In this document: one piece after another, positions 9,249 through 18,476 of the stretch
Position numbering within the stretch: the stretch's first letter is position 1
Layout of the letters: every line of letters begins with the position of its first letter
Assembly (NCBI RefSeq): GCF_000158195.2
Contig: NZ_GL987994.1
Location: 430,343-494,342, forward strand
Direction of reading: 5' to 3'
From: Fusobacterium mortiferum ATCC 9817
GTDB lineage: Bacteria; Fusobacteriota; Fusobacteriia; Fusobacteriales; Fusobacteriaceae
DNA length: 64,000 nucleotides
Made by a program: the position numbers and the translations under genes
Notes under the pieces: generated by a model
What the model was told of the DNA's origin: nothing
What the model saw: the letters and a program-made list of their open reading frames with translations, nothing else
Database searches by the model: none

Positions 9249-9830
9249 ATGGGAAAGCTTATTTTAGTACGTCACGGACAAACAGATATGAATGTAGAAG
9301 GAATATACTTTGGTTGGTTAGACCCAGCTCTAAATGAAAAGGGAAGAGAACAGGGAGAGAGAGCCAAAGAGGTTCTAAGAAAAATATCATATGATAATAT
9401 ATATTCTAGTGATTTAAAAAGAGCCAGTGAAACAGCAAGATTAGTTAATTATTTAAAAAAAGAGTTAGTTTTAGATAAAAGGCTAAGAGAATTAAATTTT
9501 GGAATTTTTGAAGGACTTAGTTATGAAGAGATAAAATCAAAATATCCAGAAGAGTGTAAAGAGAGTGAAAAAGATTGGCAGAATTTTAATTTTATCACTG
9601 GAGAAAATCCAAAAGATTTGCAAAAAAGAGCTGTTGAGTTTGTAGAGAGTTTAGATTTAGAAAAAAACAATTTAGTAGTTACTCATTGGGGAGTAATAAA
9701 CTGTATATTAAGTTGGTACTTTTCTAATGGAATAGAAAGTTACTGGAAATATTCAGTAGAAAATGGTGGAATATGTATAATAGAGTTTGTAGATAGATTT
9801 CCAATATTAAAAGGATTAAATATAGGGTGA
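9249..9830 (+). CDS. cobC: Alpha-ribazole phosphatase, histidine phosphatase superfamily
   Basis: Phosphoglycerate-mutase-like phosphatase predicted to dephosphorylate alpha-ribazole-5'-phosphate or adenosylcobalamin phosphate. The catalytic RHG motif is in [10 protein letters not shown] (residues 7-16), and the second histidine is in VVTHWGVIN near residue 150. Length is 193 aa. The family is broad, so the assignment to CobC rests on position between cobS and cobT. Its stop codon overlaps the start region of cobT. Confidence 0.88.
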   Translation: MGKLILVRHGQTDMNVEGIYFGWLDPALNEKGREQGERAKEVLRKISYDNIYSSDLKRASETARLVNYLKKELVLDKRLRELNFGIFEGLSYEEIKSKYPEECKESEKDWQNFNFITGENPKDLQKRAVEFVESLDLEKNNLVVTHWGVINCILSWYFSNGIESYWKYSVENGGICIIEFVDRFPILKGLNIG

Positions 9831-9835
9831 TTAGT

Positions 9836-10888
9836 GTGGAAGATATAAAAAATATTTTGGGAGAGCTAAGAGGTTTAGATATAGAGAGTATGCAACTTGC
9901 TCAAGAGGAATTGGATAGAAAAATGAAACCTCAAGGAAGTCTTGGAGTATTAGAAAAAATAGTGGTAAAGATGGCAGGAATATATGGTTACCCTATAAAA
10001 CAGGTAGATAAGAAATGCCATATAGTAGCTTCAGCAGACAATGGAGTTTTAGAAGAGGGGATTTCATCTTGTCCAGTAGAATATACAAGAATAGTTTCAG
10101 AGGCTATGCTAAATAAAATTGCTTGTATTGGTTTATTTAGTAAAAGATTGGGAGTGGAGTTTAATCTTGTGGATATAGGGATAAAAGAACCTATACCAAG
10201 AGATTATCCAAATTTATATAATAAAAATATAAAAAAAGGAACAAATAACTTTTATAAAGAGCCAGCTATGAGTAGAGAAGAGTGTTTAAAAGCTATTCAA
10301 GTAGGAATGGATATGATAAAAGAAAAATCTCAAGGGGTTACAGTTTTTTCTAATGGAGAGATGGGAATAGCTAATACTACTACAAGTTCAGCAATATTAT
10401 ACTCTTTTACGAGAGGTAATATAGATGAAATAGTAGGAAGAGGAGGAGGACTTTCTGATTCTGGATTAATTAAGAAAAAGAGAGTGATAAAAGAATCTTG
10501 TGAGAGATACAATACTTTTGAAATGGAACCAGTGGATATATTAGCTCACGTTGGAGGACTTGATATAGCTTGTATGGTAGGAATGTACTTAGGAGCAGTA
10601 AAATATAGAAAACTGATGTTAGTAGATGGGTTTATTTCAGCAGTCGCTCTTCTTACAGCATATAAGATAGAACCTAAAGTTAAAGATTTTATATTATTGA
10701 CTCATATGAGTGAAGAGCCAGGAATGAAAGTAGTATTAAATGAATTAGGAGAGAAGGCTTTTCTCAATATGGAGATGAGATTAGGAGAGGGAACAGGAGC
10801 TGTTTTGACTTATCCTATGATAGATTGTGCTTTGGATATGATAAATGGAATGAAAACTCCATCTGAAGTATATGATTTATTTAAATAG
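9836..10888 (+). CDS. cobT: Nicotinate-nucleotide--dimethylbenzimidazole phosphoribosyltransferase
   Basis: Transfers phosphoribose from nicotinate mononucleotide to a lower-ligand base such as dimethylbenzimidazole, making alpha-ribazole phosphate. The segments [12 protein letters not shown] (about residue 30), [15 protein letters not shown] and GGGLSDSG are family hallmarks. I favour the GTG at 9836, because AGGGTGA sits five bases upstream; a GTG at 9827 lies inside that SD and adds three residues. Length is about 350 aa. It completes the cob operon. Confidence 0.93.
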   Translation: MEDIKNILGELRGLDIESMQLAQEELDRKMKPQGSLGVLEKIVVKMAGIYGYPIKQVDKKCHIVASADNGVLEEGISSCPVEYTRIVSEAMLNKIACIGLFSKRLGVEFNLVDIGIKEPIPRDYPNLYNKNIKKGTNNFYKEPAMSREECLKAIQVGMDMIKEKSQGVTVFSNGEMGIANTTTSSAILYSFTRGNIDEIVGRGGGLSDSGLIKKKRVIKESCERYNTFEMEPVDILAHVGGLDIACMVGMYLGAVKYRKLMLVDGFISAVALLTAYKIEPKVKDFILLTHMSEEPGMKVVLNELGEKAFLNMEMRLGEGTGAVLTYPMIDCALDMINGMKTPSEVYDLFK

Positions 10889-10912
10889 TCAATAACTATT
10901 AGGGGGATAGGT

Positions 10913-11590
10913 ATGGATAAAAAATATAAGGGACATAGAGAGAGAATAAGACAAAAATATTTACAAGGAGGTTATTCAGCCTTTTTAGAGTATGAGATAT
11001 TAGAGTTACTTCTTACTTATGCAATACCTATAAAAGATACCAAACCGATAGCTAAAGAGTTGATAGAAAAATTTGGAAATTTAGATGGAGTTGTAATGGC
11101 TTCTATAGATGAGTTGATGAGTGTTAAAGGGATAAAGCAAAATAGTGCTATATTTCTTAAGCTTTTAGGAGATACATCTAAATATCTTTATAGAGGAGAT
11201 ATGAAAAGAGATGGGATACAGCTTAGAGATAAAGAGTCTCTTTTAAAATATTTAAGAAGTGATATAGGATTTTCTAGTCGAGAAGAGTTTAAAGTTATTT
11301 TTCTTAATAATTTTAATATATTAGTGGGAAGCGAAACTTTATTTGTAGGAACTATTGATAAAAGTGCTGTTTATCCTAGAGAGATTTTAGAAAAGGTAAT
11401 ACAGTACAAAGCTAAAGGAGTTATATTTGCTCATAATCATCCTTCTGGAAATTTACGTCCATCTAAGCAGGATATTCAAATAACTGAACATATGCAAGAG
11501 GTATTAGAGATGATAGATGTAAAACTTCTTGAGCATATAATTATCACAAAAGATGGATATTTTAGTTTTTTACAAGAGGGATTAATCTAA
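10913..11590 (+). CDS. radC: RadC family JAB-domain protein
   Basis: RadC/UPF0758 family protein of unsettled function; an old link to DNA repair is disputed. The N-terminal half has a helix-hairpin-helix-like region (MASIDELMSVKGIKQ, around residue 65). The C-terminal JAB metalloprotease-like domain carries HNHPSGNLRPSKQDI near residues 170-184, giving the HxH...D zinc-ligand pattern. Length is 225 aa, complete. It is preceded by AGGGGGAT and starts 24 bases after cobT, so it may be read through from the cob operon. Confidence 0.92.
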   Translation: MDKKYKGHRERIRQKYLQGGYSAFLEYEILELLLTYAIPIKDTKPIAKELIEKFGNLDGVVMASIDELMSVKGIKQNSAIFLKLLGDTSKYLYRGDMKRDGIQLRDKESLLKYLRSDIGFSSREEFKVIFLNNFNILVGSETLFVGTIDKSAVYPREILEKVIQYKAKGVIFAHNHPSGNLRPSKQDIQITEHMQEVLEMIDVKLLEHIIITKDGYFSFLQEGLI

Positions 11591-11593
11591 ATC

Positions 11594-11622
11594 TTGTTTT
11601 GAAAGAAAAATTATGATAAGAT
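11594..11622 (+). promoter_or_regulatory. Predicted promoter for ricT
   Basis: TTGTTT, a 17-base spacer ending TATGA, then TAAGAT. A moderate match with an extended -10. Confidence 0.35.
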
Positions 11623-11679
11623 GATATAAATATTGTTTTCTTTTAAATAATATTTATTAGAGAGTAATTGGAGGATTTG

Positions 11680-12600
11680 ATGGAAGATATAAATAAAGAA
11701 GAACTTGAAATAACTCAAGAGCCAAAGTTATATAAGGTATTAGGAGTTATGTTTGAAGTTACTAAAAAAAGATATTACTTTGAAGTGATAGATGGTGTAG
11801 AGTATAAAAAAGGTGATAAGGTAATAGTAGATACAGTTAGAGGTAAGGAGATAGGTTTAGTTTATGGAGAGGCTAGAATGATACCAGAAACAGAACTAGT
11901 TCTTCCACTAAAACCTGTTATAAAAAGAGCTAGTAAAGAGGAAGAGGAAAGATATATACAATTGAAAGCTGACTCTTTAGAAGCAAAAAATATCTGTAAG
12001 GAGAGAATAGCTCATCATAAATTACCAATGAAGTTGGTAGAAACTGAATATACCTTTGATAAAACAAAATTGATATTTTATTTTACAGCTGAGGGAAGAA
12101 TAGACTTTAGAGATTTAGTTAAAGATTTAGCTAATATTTTTAGAGTGAGAATAGAGCTAAGACAGATAGGTGTTAGAGATGAAGCTAGAATTTTAGGAAC
12201 AGTGGGTGTATGTGGAAAAGAGCTATGCTGTAGGACATTCATTAATAAGTTTGATTCTGTATCTATAAAGATGGCAAGAGACCAAGGACTAGTTATAAAT
12301 CCTGCTAAAATTTCTGGGGTATGTGGTAGACTTTTATGTTGTATCAACTATGAGTATCAACAATATGAAGAAGCTCTTAGAAATTATCCTGCTGTAAATC
12401 AACAGGTAAGAACTCCAAAGGGAGATGGAAAAGTTTCAAGTATAAGTCCACTTAATGGATATTTATTTGTTGATGTAGAAAATAAAGGCTTAATGAAATT
12501 TGATGTTGAAGAAGTCAGATTTAATAGAAAAGAAGCAAATAAATTAAAAAATGAAAAAACTGCTGAAGAATTAGCTCATAAGGAGCTTGAAAAGGAATAA
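11680..12600 (+). CDS. ricT: PSP1-domain protein RicT/YaaT
   Basis: PSP1 superfamily protein. In Bacillus the homologue (YaaT/RicT) forms an Fe-S-bearing complex with RicA and RicF that affects RNase Y and mRNA maturation. The conserved core runs from about residue 20 (KVLGVMFEVTKKRYYF) to 245. It has the cysteine pairs GKELCCRTF and GRLLCC plus VCG motifs, which are the cluster ligands in the family. I start at ATG 11680 (TTGGAGG upstream); an earlier in-frame TTG overlaps the SD. Length is 306 aa, with a charged C-terminal tail. It lies directly before a methyltransferase gene. Confidence 0.92.
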   Translation: MEDINKEELEITQEPKLYKVLGVMFEVTKKRYYFEVIDGVEYKKGDKVIVDTVRGKEIGLVYGEARMIPETELVLPLKPVIKRASKEEEERYIQLKADSLEAKNICKERIAHHKLPMKLVETEYTFDKTKLIFYFTAEGRIDFRDLVKDLANIFRVRIELRQIGVRDEARILGTVGVCGKELCCRTFINKFDSVSIKMARDQGLVINPAKISGVCGRLLCCINYEYQQYEEALRNYPAVNQQVRTPKGDGKVSSISPLNGYLFVDVENKGLMKFDVEEVRFNRKEANKLKNEKTAEELAHKELEKE

Positions 12601-12602
12601 TT

Positions 12603-13283
12603 ATGTTGTATGAAAATGAGGATATGACAATACTCAGAGATAATTTTAAACTTATTCAAAAGGTAAATGGATTTAGATTTTCAGTAGATGCTGTAATACT
12701 TTCAGATTTTTTCAATCCTCATAAAGATGGGAAAGTTTTAGATATAGGAACAGGTAATGGGATAATTCCTATTTTACTCTATGCTAAAAATAAATCTAGG
12801 GATATAGTAGGCATAGATATACAAGAGGAAAATAGCTCACTGGCTATTAGAAATATAGAGTTGAATAAGTTAGAAGAATATATAGAAATAGTAAATTATG
12901 ATGTCAAAGAATATCCTTTTGGAAACTCTTTTGATTATATAGTTTCAAATCCACCTTATATGAAAGTAGATGGAAAGAAACAAAATGATTTAAGCAGTAA
13001 AGCTATAGCAAGACACGAGATAAAATTGGATTTGTATGATTTAGTAAAAAATGCAAAAAGACTTTTAAAACCAATGGGAAGTTTTACCCTAGTTCATAGA
13101 AGCTATAGATTTATTAAGATTTCAAGAGTATTAGAAGAGAGTGGTTTTTCTATAAAAAGAGTAAGATTTGTTTATTTTTCTAAGGATAAAAATTCAAATC
13201 TTGTTCTTATTGAGGCATGGAAAGGGAAAAAATGTCAACTAGAGATTGAACCACCACTTTTTCTTGAGGAGAGTGGTTATTAA
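12603..13283 (+). CDS. tRNA1(Val) adenine-N6-methyltransferase-like (TrmN6/YabB family)
   Basis: SAM-dependent methyltransferase. The SAM motif DIGTGNGIIPILL is near residues 48-60, an acidic motif follows (GIDIQEE), and the catalytic SNPPY is near residue 117, the signature of N6-adenine or N-amino methylation. Length is 226 aa. In Firmicutes the equivalent gene (yabB) is likewise close to yaaT, which supports the call. It begins two bases after ricT, with AAAGGAAT as SD. Confidence 0.87.
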   Translation: MLYENEDMTILRDNFKLIQKVNGFRFSVDAVILSDFFNPHKDGKVLDIGTGNGIIPILLYAKNKSRDIVGIDIQEENSSLAIRNIELNKLEEYIEIVNYDVKEYPFGNSFDYIVSNPPYMKVDGKKQNDLSSKAIARHEIKLDLYDLVKNAKRLLKPMGSFTLVHRSYRFIKISRVLEESGFSIKRVRFVYFSKDKNSNLVLIEAWKGKKCQLEIEPPLFLEESGY

Positions 13284-13357
13284 AAGGTAAGATATTAGTT
13301 TTAGATAACAACAAAAACAATTATAAAAATAGAAGGAGAAAATTTACACGAGCAAAA

Positions 13358-13786
13358 ATGGAACTTTTAAAATTTGTTGAACAAAATAACTTAGAAGAAT
13401 TTAAAAATAATTTGGATATGGATTCTATTGAAGAAGTAGATAATAATAAAAATACTATACTTCATCACTGTGTGGAGATGGATAAATACGACTTTGTAGA
13501 TGCTTTACTTTATAATGGAGCTGACCCTAATGTAAAAAATAGAGAGGGAAATACACCATTACATATAGCAGGACAAAAAAATTATGGAAAAATAATGGAG
13601 TTATTATTAGAGTTTGGTGGAGATTTAGAGATAAAAAATAATCATCAAAGAACAGCTGTAAATTTAGCAATAGCTTCAAAAGCTACTAGTGTACTAAAGG
13701 TTATTGAAAATAGTGGAGCAGACTATGATGGTTTAGGAGCTGGATTTGAAAAAATTAATCACCACAGAAGATTAGAGGATTTTTAG
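13358..13786 (+). CDS. Ankyrin-repeat protein
   Basis: A 142-aa soluble protein with about three ankyrin repeats between residues 28 and 125. Repeat landmarks are NTILHHCVEMDKYDFVDALLYNGADPNVKNREG, NTPLHIAGQKNYGKIMELLLEFGGD and RTAVNLAIASKATSVLKVIENSGAD (quoted in part elsewhere as NTPLHIA). Such domains mediate protein binding; the partner is unknown. The only ATG has AAGGAG about 19 bases upstream, an unusually long spacing, so the start is uncertain. The stop codon lies inside the terminator stem. Confidence 0.82.
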   Translation: MELLKFVEQNNLEEFKNNLDMDSIEEVDNNKNTILHHCVEMDKYDFVDALLYNGADPNVKNREGNTPLHIAGQKNYGKIMELLLEFGGDLEIKNNHQRTAVNLAIASKATSVLKVIENSGADYDGLGAGFEKINHHRRLEDF

Positions 13787-13813
13787 GAGGGAATTATCCC
13801 TCCTCTTTTTATT
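13784..13813 (+). terminator. Rho-independent terminator
   Basis: AGGAGGG, loop AATTAT, CCCTCCT, then CTTTTTATTT. It overlaps the stop of the ankyrin gene and separates two convergent genes. Confidence 0.85.
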
Positions 13814-14324
13814 TGTATTCTAAGTTAGAAGTAAGTAATTTTTCATAAGCAATCTTTTCTCCATCAATAAAAACAATACCACAGTACTCATAACCATTTT
13901 TATTAAAAAGATGTTTCATTGTTTCATTTTCTGGAGCAGTATCTACTCTAACACTTCTAATATTTTTACTAAGAGCTAACTTTTCAGCAAATTTAAAAAG
14001 CTCACTTCCATAACCTTGACCTCTTAACTCTTTATGTATAGCACATCTATGAATAGAAGCGTAATTACCAAAAGTTTTCCATTTTCCTTTTATATTTTTA
14101 TATACTTCATCATCAGAAAAGTCCACTACTATATAACCTCTAATCAAATTTTTAACAATAAGAACATAGCCTATATTATTTTCTATATCATTAATGATAG
14201 TTTCTTTATTGGGATAATTTTCATTCCATTGAGTGGAATTATTTCTTTTCATATACTCTTTTGCATGAGAAATGACTTCTAAGATACTCTCTATATCTTC
14301 TTTTTTAGCCTCTCTAAAATTCAT
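13809..14324 (-). CDS. GNAT family N-acetyltransferase
   Basis: Acetyl-CoA-dependent acyltransferase fold. The acetyl-CoA loop HRCAIHKELRGQGYGSELFKFAEK contains the Q/RxxGxG/A motif (RGQGYG, about residue 102). A second family segment is VRVDTAPENETMKHLFNKNGYEYCGI. Length is 171 aa. ATG 14324 has GGAGG just upstream. It stands alone, convergent with the ankyrin gene and divergent from ppx. The substrate cannot be predicted. Confidence 0.88.
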   Translation of the reverse strand: MNFREAKKEDIESILEVISHAKEYMKRNNSTQWNENYPNKETIINDIENNIGYVLIVKNLIRGYIVVDFSDDEVYKNIKGKWKTFGNYASIHRCAIHKELRGQGYGSELFKFAEKLALSKNIRSVRVDTAPENETMKHLFNKNGYEYCGIVFIDGEKIAYEKLLTSNLEYK

Positions 14325-14391
14325 TTTTCCTCCTAATTTATAGAAAATTTAATAAATTATATAATTATAAAAATTTTATGTCAATAAAAAA

Positions 14392-14445
14392 TTTACACAT
14401 CTTTTACATTAATTAAATTTTTTTTTAACAAAGGAGTATTATTAT
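14392..14445 (+). promoter_or_regulatory. Predicted Pho box and promoter of ppx-ppk
   Basis: TTTACA (14392), TTTACA (14403) and TTAACA (14425) are phased at 11-base multiples. They are followed after nine bases by TATTAA (14440), a -10-like box, and no good -35 is present. The same hexamers at the same spacing precede the operons at 17652 and 23109. The 11-base periodic TTnACA pattern is the known form of Gram-positive PhoP sites. Confidence 0.75.
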
Positions 14446-14479
14446 TAAATAAATTAATTAAAAAATTTAGGAGGTTCAT

Positions 14480-15466
14480 ATGATTTACGGAATAATAGAT
14501 TTAGGTTCAAATACAATAAGATTATCAATTTTTAAATATAATGATGGGAAGATAAAATTACTATCTAATAAAAAAGAGATAGTAGGATTAGCTCTTTGTG
14601 TTGAAAATGGAAGATTAACAGAGAAAGGGATAGAAAAAACTTGTGAAATTTTAAACAAATACAGAGAAAGTTTAGAAAATGCTCAAGTAAAAGTATATTC
14701 AGTTTTTGCTACAGCATCTTTAAGAAATATAAAAAATAAAGATGAAGCATTACAAGAGATAAAAGCTAAAACTGGAATGGAACCAGAAATATTATTTGGA
14801 GAAGAGGAAGCTAGATTAGGGTTTTTAGCAGTAAAAAGTGAGTATGATGTAGAGAATGGAATAGTTATAGATATAGGTGGTGGAAGTACAGAGATAGTTG
14901 TATTTGAAGAGGGAGAGATAAGAGAGCTTACAAGCATTCCTATTGGGGCACTTAATTTACAAGATGGAAATATACCAGGATTAGTAGCAAAAGAAAAAGA
15001 TATAAAAAGAATGAGAAGAATAGTAAGTAAAGCTTTAGATAAATTGGATTGGGAAAATAAAGAGTATTCTCAAATGTATGCTGTTGGAGGAACAGCTAGA
15101 GCAACTTTGAAAGTAGCTAAAGAATTATTTGGAGTTCCAGTAGAAAGTAAAAGTTTTAGTAGAGTAGAATTAAAAGGAATTATTAGAAAAATGAAAAGTG
15201 AGGTACATGAGGAATATAAGTCAGTATATAAAATTATTCCAGAACGTATTTTCTCTTTTGCTGGAGGAATTTCTATCTTAAGTGAGATAGTAAAGAAATT
15301 TAACTGTACTCAAATAAATATAAGTAAAGCTGGAATAAGAGAAGGGTATTTTATAGATAGAATAGTTAACTATTTAAAAGAAAACCAAAAGATTAAAGAA
15401 GCTGAAGAAAAAGTAAAAGAGGAAATTCTTGAAAAAGATGAAGCAGGTGAAAAAATTGGAGAATAA
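14480..15466 (+). CDS. ppx: Exopolyphosphatase / GppA-type phosphatase
   Basis: Ppx/GppA family enzyme of the ASKHA fold, removing terminal phosphate from polyphosphate or hydrolysing pppGpp. The phosphate-binding motif DLGSNTIRLSIF starts at residue 7, and the second nucleotide motif VIDIGGGSTEIVVFE is near residue 132. Length is 328 aa, the short form without a C-terminal HD domain. A charged Lys/Glu C-terminal tail overlaps the start of ppk. AGGAGG precedes ATG 14480. It sits under a predicted Pho box. Confidence 0.92.
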   Translation: MIYGIIDLGSNTIRLSIFKYNDGKIKLLSNKKEIVGLALCVENGRLTEKGIEKTCEILNKYRESLENAQVKVYSVFATASLRNIKNKDEALQEIKAKTGMEPEILFGEEEARLGFLAVKSEYDVENGIVIDIGGGSTEIVVFEEGEIRELTSIPIGALNLQDGNIPGLVAKEKDIKRMRRIVSKALDKLDWENKEYSQMYAVGGTARATLKVAKELFGVPVESKSFSRVELKGIIRKMKSEVHEEYKSVYKIIPERIFSFAGGISILSEIVKKFNCTQINISKAGIREGYFIDRIVNYLKENQKIKEAEEKVKEEILEKDEAGEKIGE

Positions 15467-17519
15467 GGATAAAAATTTATGTTTTGATAATAGGGAGTTT
15501 TCATGGTTAAAATTCAATGAAAGAGTTTTAGAAGAAGCACAGAAAGAGAGTGGAAATCCGATATTAGAGAGATTAAAATTTATCTCAATTTTTACAAGCA
15601 ACCTAGATGAATTTTTTATGGTAAGAGTAGGAACTCTAACTGATTATCAAAAATATTTTAAAGAGTATGTAGATAGTAGAACTAATTTAACTCTTCAAGA
15701 GCAATTAAGTGAAATATATAGAAGAAGTACAGAGTTATATATAAAATGTGATGAAGTATATGGAGAAGTTTTAGAAGATTTAAAAGAAAAAGGAATAAAA
15801 ATAATTAAAACTGATGAGTTAGATGAGGAGAAAAAGAAAAAAATACTAAAATATTATAAGAAAAATATTTTACCAATATTATCTCCCCAAATAATAGATG
15901 TTTGGCATCCATTTCCTTTTTTACAAAATAAAAAACTATATGTAACTGTTGAATTAGAGAAGAAAAAAGAGAAAAAGCTAGTTGGAATAATTCCAGTACC
16001 TGTAAAAATAAGTAGATTGTTAGAAGTAGAGGGAATGGAGAATACCTTTTTATTGTTAGAAGATATAATAGAGTATTTCTGTAAGGATATATTTTCAATG
16101 TATAAGGTTTTGGATTCTACAGTTATCTCTATAACTAGAAATGCTGACATAGATACAGATTATGATATGAGTTTTGATGAAAATGCTGATTATAGACAAT
16201 TTATGAAAAAGCTTATAAAAAATCGTTCTAAATTAGCCCCAGTTCGTTTAGAGTTTCAAAAAGAGATGAGCAAGTTTTTTACTAGATATTTTTTAAAAAG
16301 TTTTAATTTAGAAGATGAGCAACTTTTTATTTCTAAAGCACCTTTGGACTTAAGCTTTACTTTTACTTTAGAAAATATAATAAAAGTAGAAAATAAAGAA
16401 GAATTACTATTTTCTATATTTAAGCCAAAAGAAAATTTAGAAATAAATAAAAATTTGAATATAGCTAACCTTCTTTTTGAAAAAGATTTACTTCTTTTTT
16501 ATCCTTTTGAAAGTATGAAGCCATTTTTAAACCTTTTGAAACAAGCTTCTGAAGATGAGAGAGTAGAGAGTATAAAAATAACATTATATAGAATATCTAA
16601 AGACTCAAAATTAGCTAACTATCTAATATCAGCAGCAGAAAATGGAAAAGATGTAACAATACTTATGGAGTTAAGAGCAAGATTTGATGAGGAAAATAAT
16701 ATAGAGTGGGCTAAAAAATTCCAAGAGGCAGGGTGTAGAGTGATATATGGAGCAGATAAATACAAGGTACACTCTAAAATTTGTCAAATAACTTATAAGA
16801 CAGAGGAAGGATTTAAATATATAACACAGGTTGGAACAGGAAATTATAATGAAAAAACAACTAAGATATATACAGACTTTTCAATTATTACTTCTGATAA
16901 AGAGATTGGTGTAGATGCAGATAAATTTTTTAAAAATATGGCTGTAAATAATTTAGATGGGAAATATGAAAAGTTATGGGTAGCTCCTACAAGTTTTAAG
17001 CAAAATGTTTTAAAAGGAATAGAGGAAGAGATAGAGAAGTCAAAAAGAGGAGAAAAGGGAATAGTTACAATTAAATGTAACTCTTTTACAGATAAAGAGG
17101 TTATGAAAGCTTTGATAGTAGCTTCTAAAAATAATGTAGATATCAATTTAATAGTGAGAGGAATTTGCTGTATAATCCCAAAAGTGGAAGGACTTACTGA
17201 GAATATAAAGGTTGTGAGTATAGTAGGAAGATTTTTAGAACATTCTAGAATATATTCTTTTGGACAAGGTGATGAACAAAAATTATACATATCCTCTGGA
17301 GATATGATGACTAGAAATACAGAAAATAGAGTTGAAATATGCTGCCCAATTGAAGATAGAATAATTAAGCAAAAAATAAACAGCATAATAGATATAATAT
17401 TAAAAGATAATGTAAAGAGTAGAGAATTAGAAAAAGATGGAGTATATAGATATAGACATATAGGAGAGATACCTATAAATTCTCAAGAAATTTTTATGGA
17501 AGAGAGTGAAACCTTTTAA
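15438..17519 (+). CDS. ppk: Polyphosphate kinase 1
   Basis: Synthesises polyphosphate reversibly from ATP. The N-terminal domain begins FDNREFSWLKFNERVLEEA, where the SWLxFNxRVL signature lies. The catalytic domains of phospholipase-D-like fold include DKYKVHSKICQ (phosphorylated His) and FLEHSRIYSF (second His); ITLYRIS and YRHIGEIP also match. It is full length at about 693 aa. The start is uncertain: ATG 15438, or TTG 15453 with AGGTGA six bases upstream, both inside the 3' end of ppx. It is co-transcribed with ppx under the Pho-box promoter. Confidence 0.95.
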   Translation: MKQVKKLENKDKNLCFDNREFSWLKFNERVLEEAQKESGNPILERLKFISIFTSNLDEFFMVRVGTLTDYQKYFKEYVDSRTNLTLQEQLSEIYRRSTELYIKCDEVYGEVLEDLKEKGIKIIKTDELDEEKKKKILKYYKKNILPILSPQIIDVWHPFPFLQNKKLYVTVELEKKKEKKLVGIIPVPVKISRLLEVEGMENTFLLLEDIIEYFCKDIFSMYKVLDSTVISITRNADIDTDYDMSFDENADYRQFMKKLIKNRSKLAPVRLEFQKEMSKFFTRYFLKSFNLEDEQLFISKAPLDLSFTFTLENIIKVENKEELLFSIFKPKENLEINKNLNIANLLFEKDLLLFYPFESMKPFLNLLKQASEDERVESIKITLYRISKDSKLANYLISAAENGKDVTILMELRARFDEENNIEWAKKFQEAGCRVIYGADKYKVHSKICQITYKTEEGFKYITQVGTGNYNEKTTKIYTDFSIITSDKEIGVDADKFFKNMAVNNLDGKYEKLWVAPTSFKQNVLKGIEEEIEKSKRGEKGIVTIKCNSFTDKEVMKALIVASKNNVDINLIVRGICCIIPKVEGLTENIKVVSIVGRFLEHSRIYSFGQGDEQKLYISSGDMMTRNTENRVEICCPIEDRIIKQKINSIIDIILKDNVKSRELEKDGVYRYRHIGEIPINSQEIFMEESETF

Positions 17520-17537
17520 TTTGAGAATTTTTAATAT

Positions 17538-17613
17538 TTAACATATATTTAACTAAAGCTTTACATTATTTTTACAGAAAATAAATTTTAAATTAACATG
17601 TGACTGATACAAT
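17538..17613 (+). promoter_or_regulatory. Predicted extended Pho box and promoter of the organophosphate transport operon
   Basis: Five hexamers are in 11-base phase: TTAACA (17538), TTAACT (17549), TTTACA (17560), TTTACA (17571) and, two periods later, TTAACA (17593). After nine bases comes TACAAT (17608-17613), a good -10. The last three hexamers and the -10 match the ppx and phoA promoters in sequence and spacing; the two upstream hexamers are extra here. Confidence 0.8.
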
Positions 17614-17651
17614 TACTTTGTAAATAAGAAATAGATATTGGAGGGAAAAGG

Positions 17652-18467
17652 ATGTATAGATCAGATTCACATGTACATAGTGAATTTTCTGGAGACTCTA
17701 AAGAAAAATTAGAAAAAATTATTGAAAAAGCAAAAGAGTTAAAAATGGATGAAATAACAATAACAGATCATTTAGACTTAGATTTTCCAATGAAACCAAA
17801 TATTTTTACTTTAGATCTAGAAAAGTATATTGAAAGATTAAAAGAATTAAGAAAAAGAGAAAAAGAGTTACAAATAAAGATAGGAATAGAAATAGGATTA
17901 CAACCTACACTTGTAAATAGATACAATTCTATTTTTGAAAATAAAGATATAGATTTTATAATAGGTTCATCTCATGCTATATCAGGAAAAGATGTTGCAA
18001 CTAAAGATTTCTTTTTAGGAAAAGAAAAAAATGAAGCACATAGAGAGTATTTTTTAGAAGTTTTGAAAAATATAGATTTGTTTCCTGAAATATCAGTTTA
18101 TGGACACTTAGATTTTATAAATAGATATGGAATTGGAGTTTATAAAGATTATAAAGATTTAGATTATATTTTACATCAAGATATTATTGATGAAATTTTA
18201 AAAAAATTAATTTCTAAAAATATAGGAATTGAAGTAAATACTTCTGGATTGAGATATGGATTAAAAAATTTTCATCCCCATATAAATATTTTAAAAAGAT
18301 ATAAAAAGTTTGGAGGAGAGATAATTACAATTGGTTCAGATTCACATAGATCAGAAGATATTATGAAAGATTTTGATATAGTAAAAAAATTATTAAAAGA
18401 ATTAGGGTTCAATTCTTATTGTACATTTAAAAATAAAAAGATTGAATATAGAGATTTAGATATTTAA
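17652..18467 (+). CDS. PHP-domain phosphoesterase (histidinol-phosphatase-like)
   Basis: PHP superfamily metal-dependent phosphoesterase resembling HisK-type histidinol phosphatase. The metal ligands appear in order: DSHVHSEFSGDS (residues 5-16), ITDHLD, GIEIG, GSSHAI, YGHLDF and GSDSHRSED near residue 225. Length is 271 aa, cytoplasmic. No histidine biosynthesis genes are near. It heads an operon with an importer and another phosphoesterase behind a Pho box, so I infer that it releases phosphate from an imported phosphomonoester. The substrate is unknown. Confidence 0.85.
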   Translation: MYRSDSHVHSEFSGDSKEKLEKIIEKAKELKMDEITITDHLDLDFPMKPNIFTLDLEKYIERLKELRKREKELQIKIGIEIGLQPTLVNRYNSIFENKDIDFIIGSSHAISGKDVATKDFFLGKEKNEAHREYFLEVLKNIDLFPEISVYGHLDFINRYGIGVYKDYKDLDYILHQDIIDEILKKLISKNIGIEVNTSGLRYGLKNFHPHINILKRYKKFGGEIITIGSDSHRSEDIMKDFDIVKKLLKELGFNSYCTFKNKKIEYRDLDI

Positions 18468-18476
18468 GGAGGAAAA

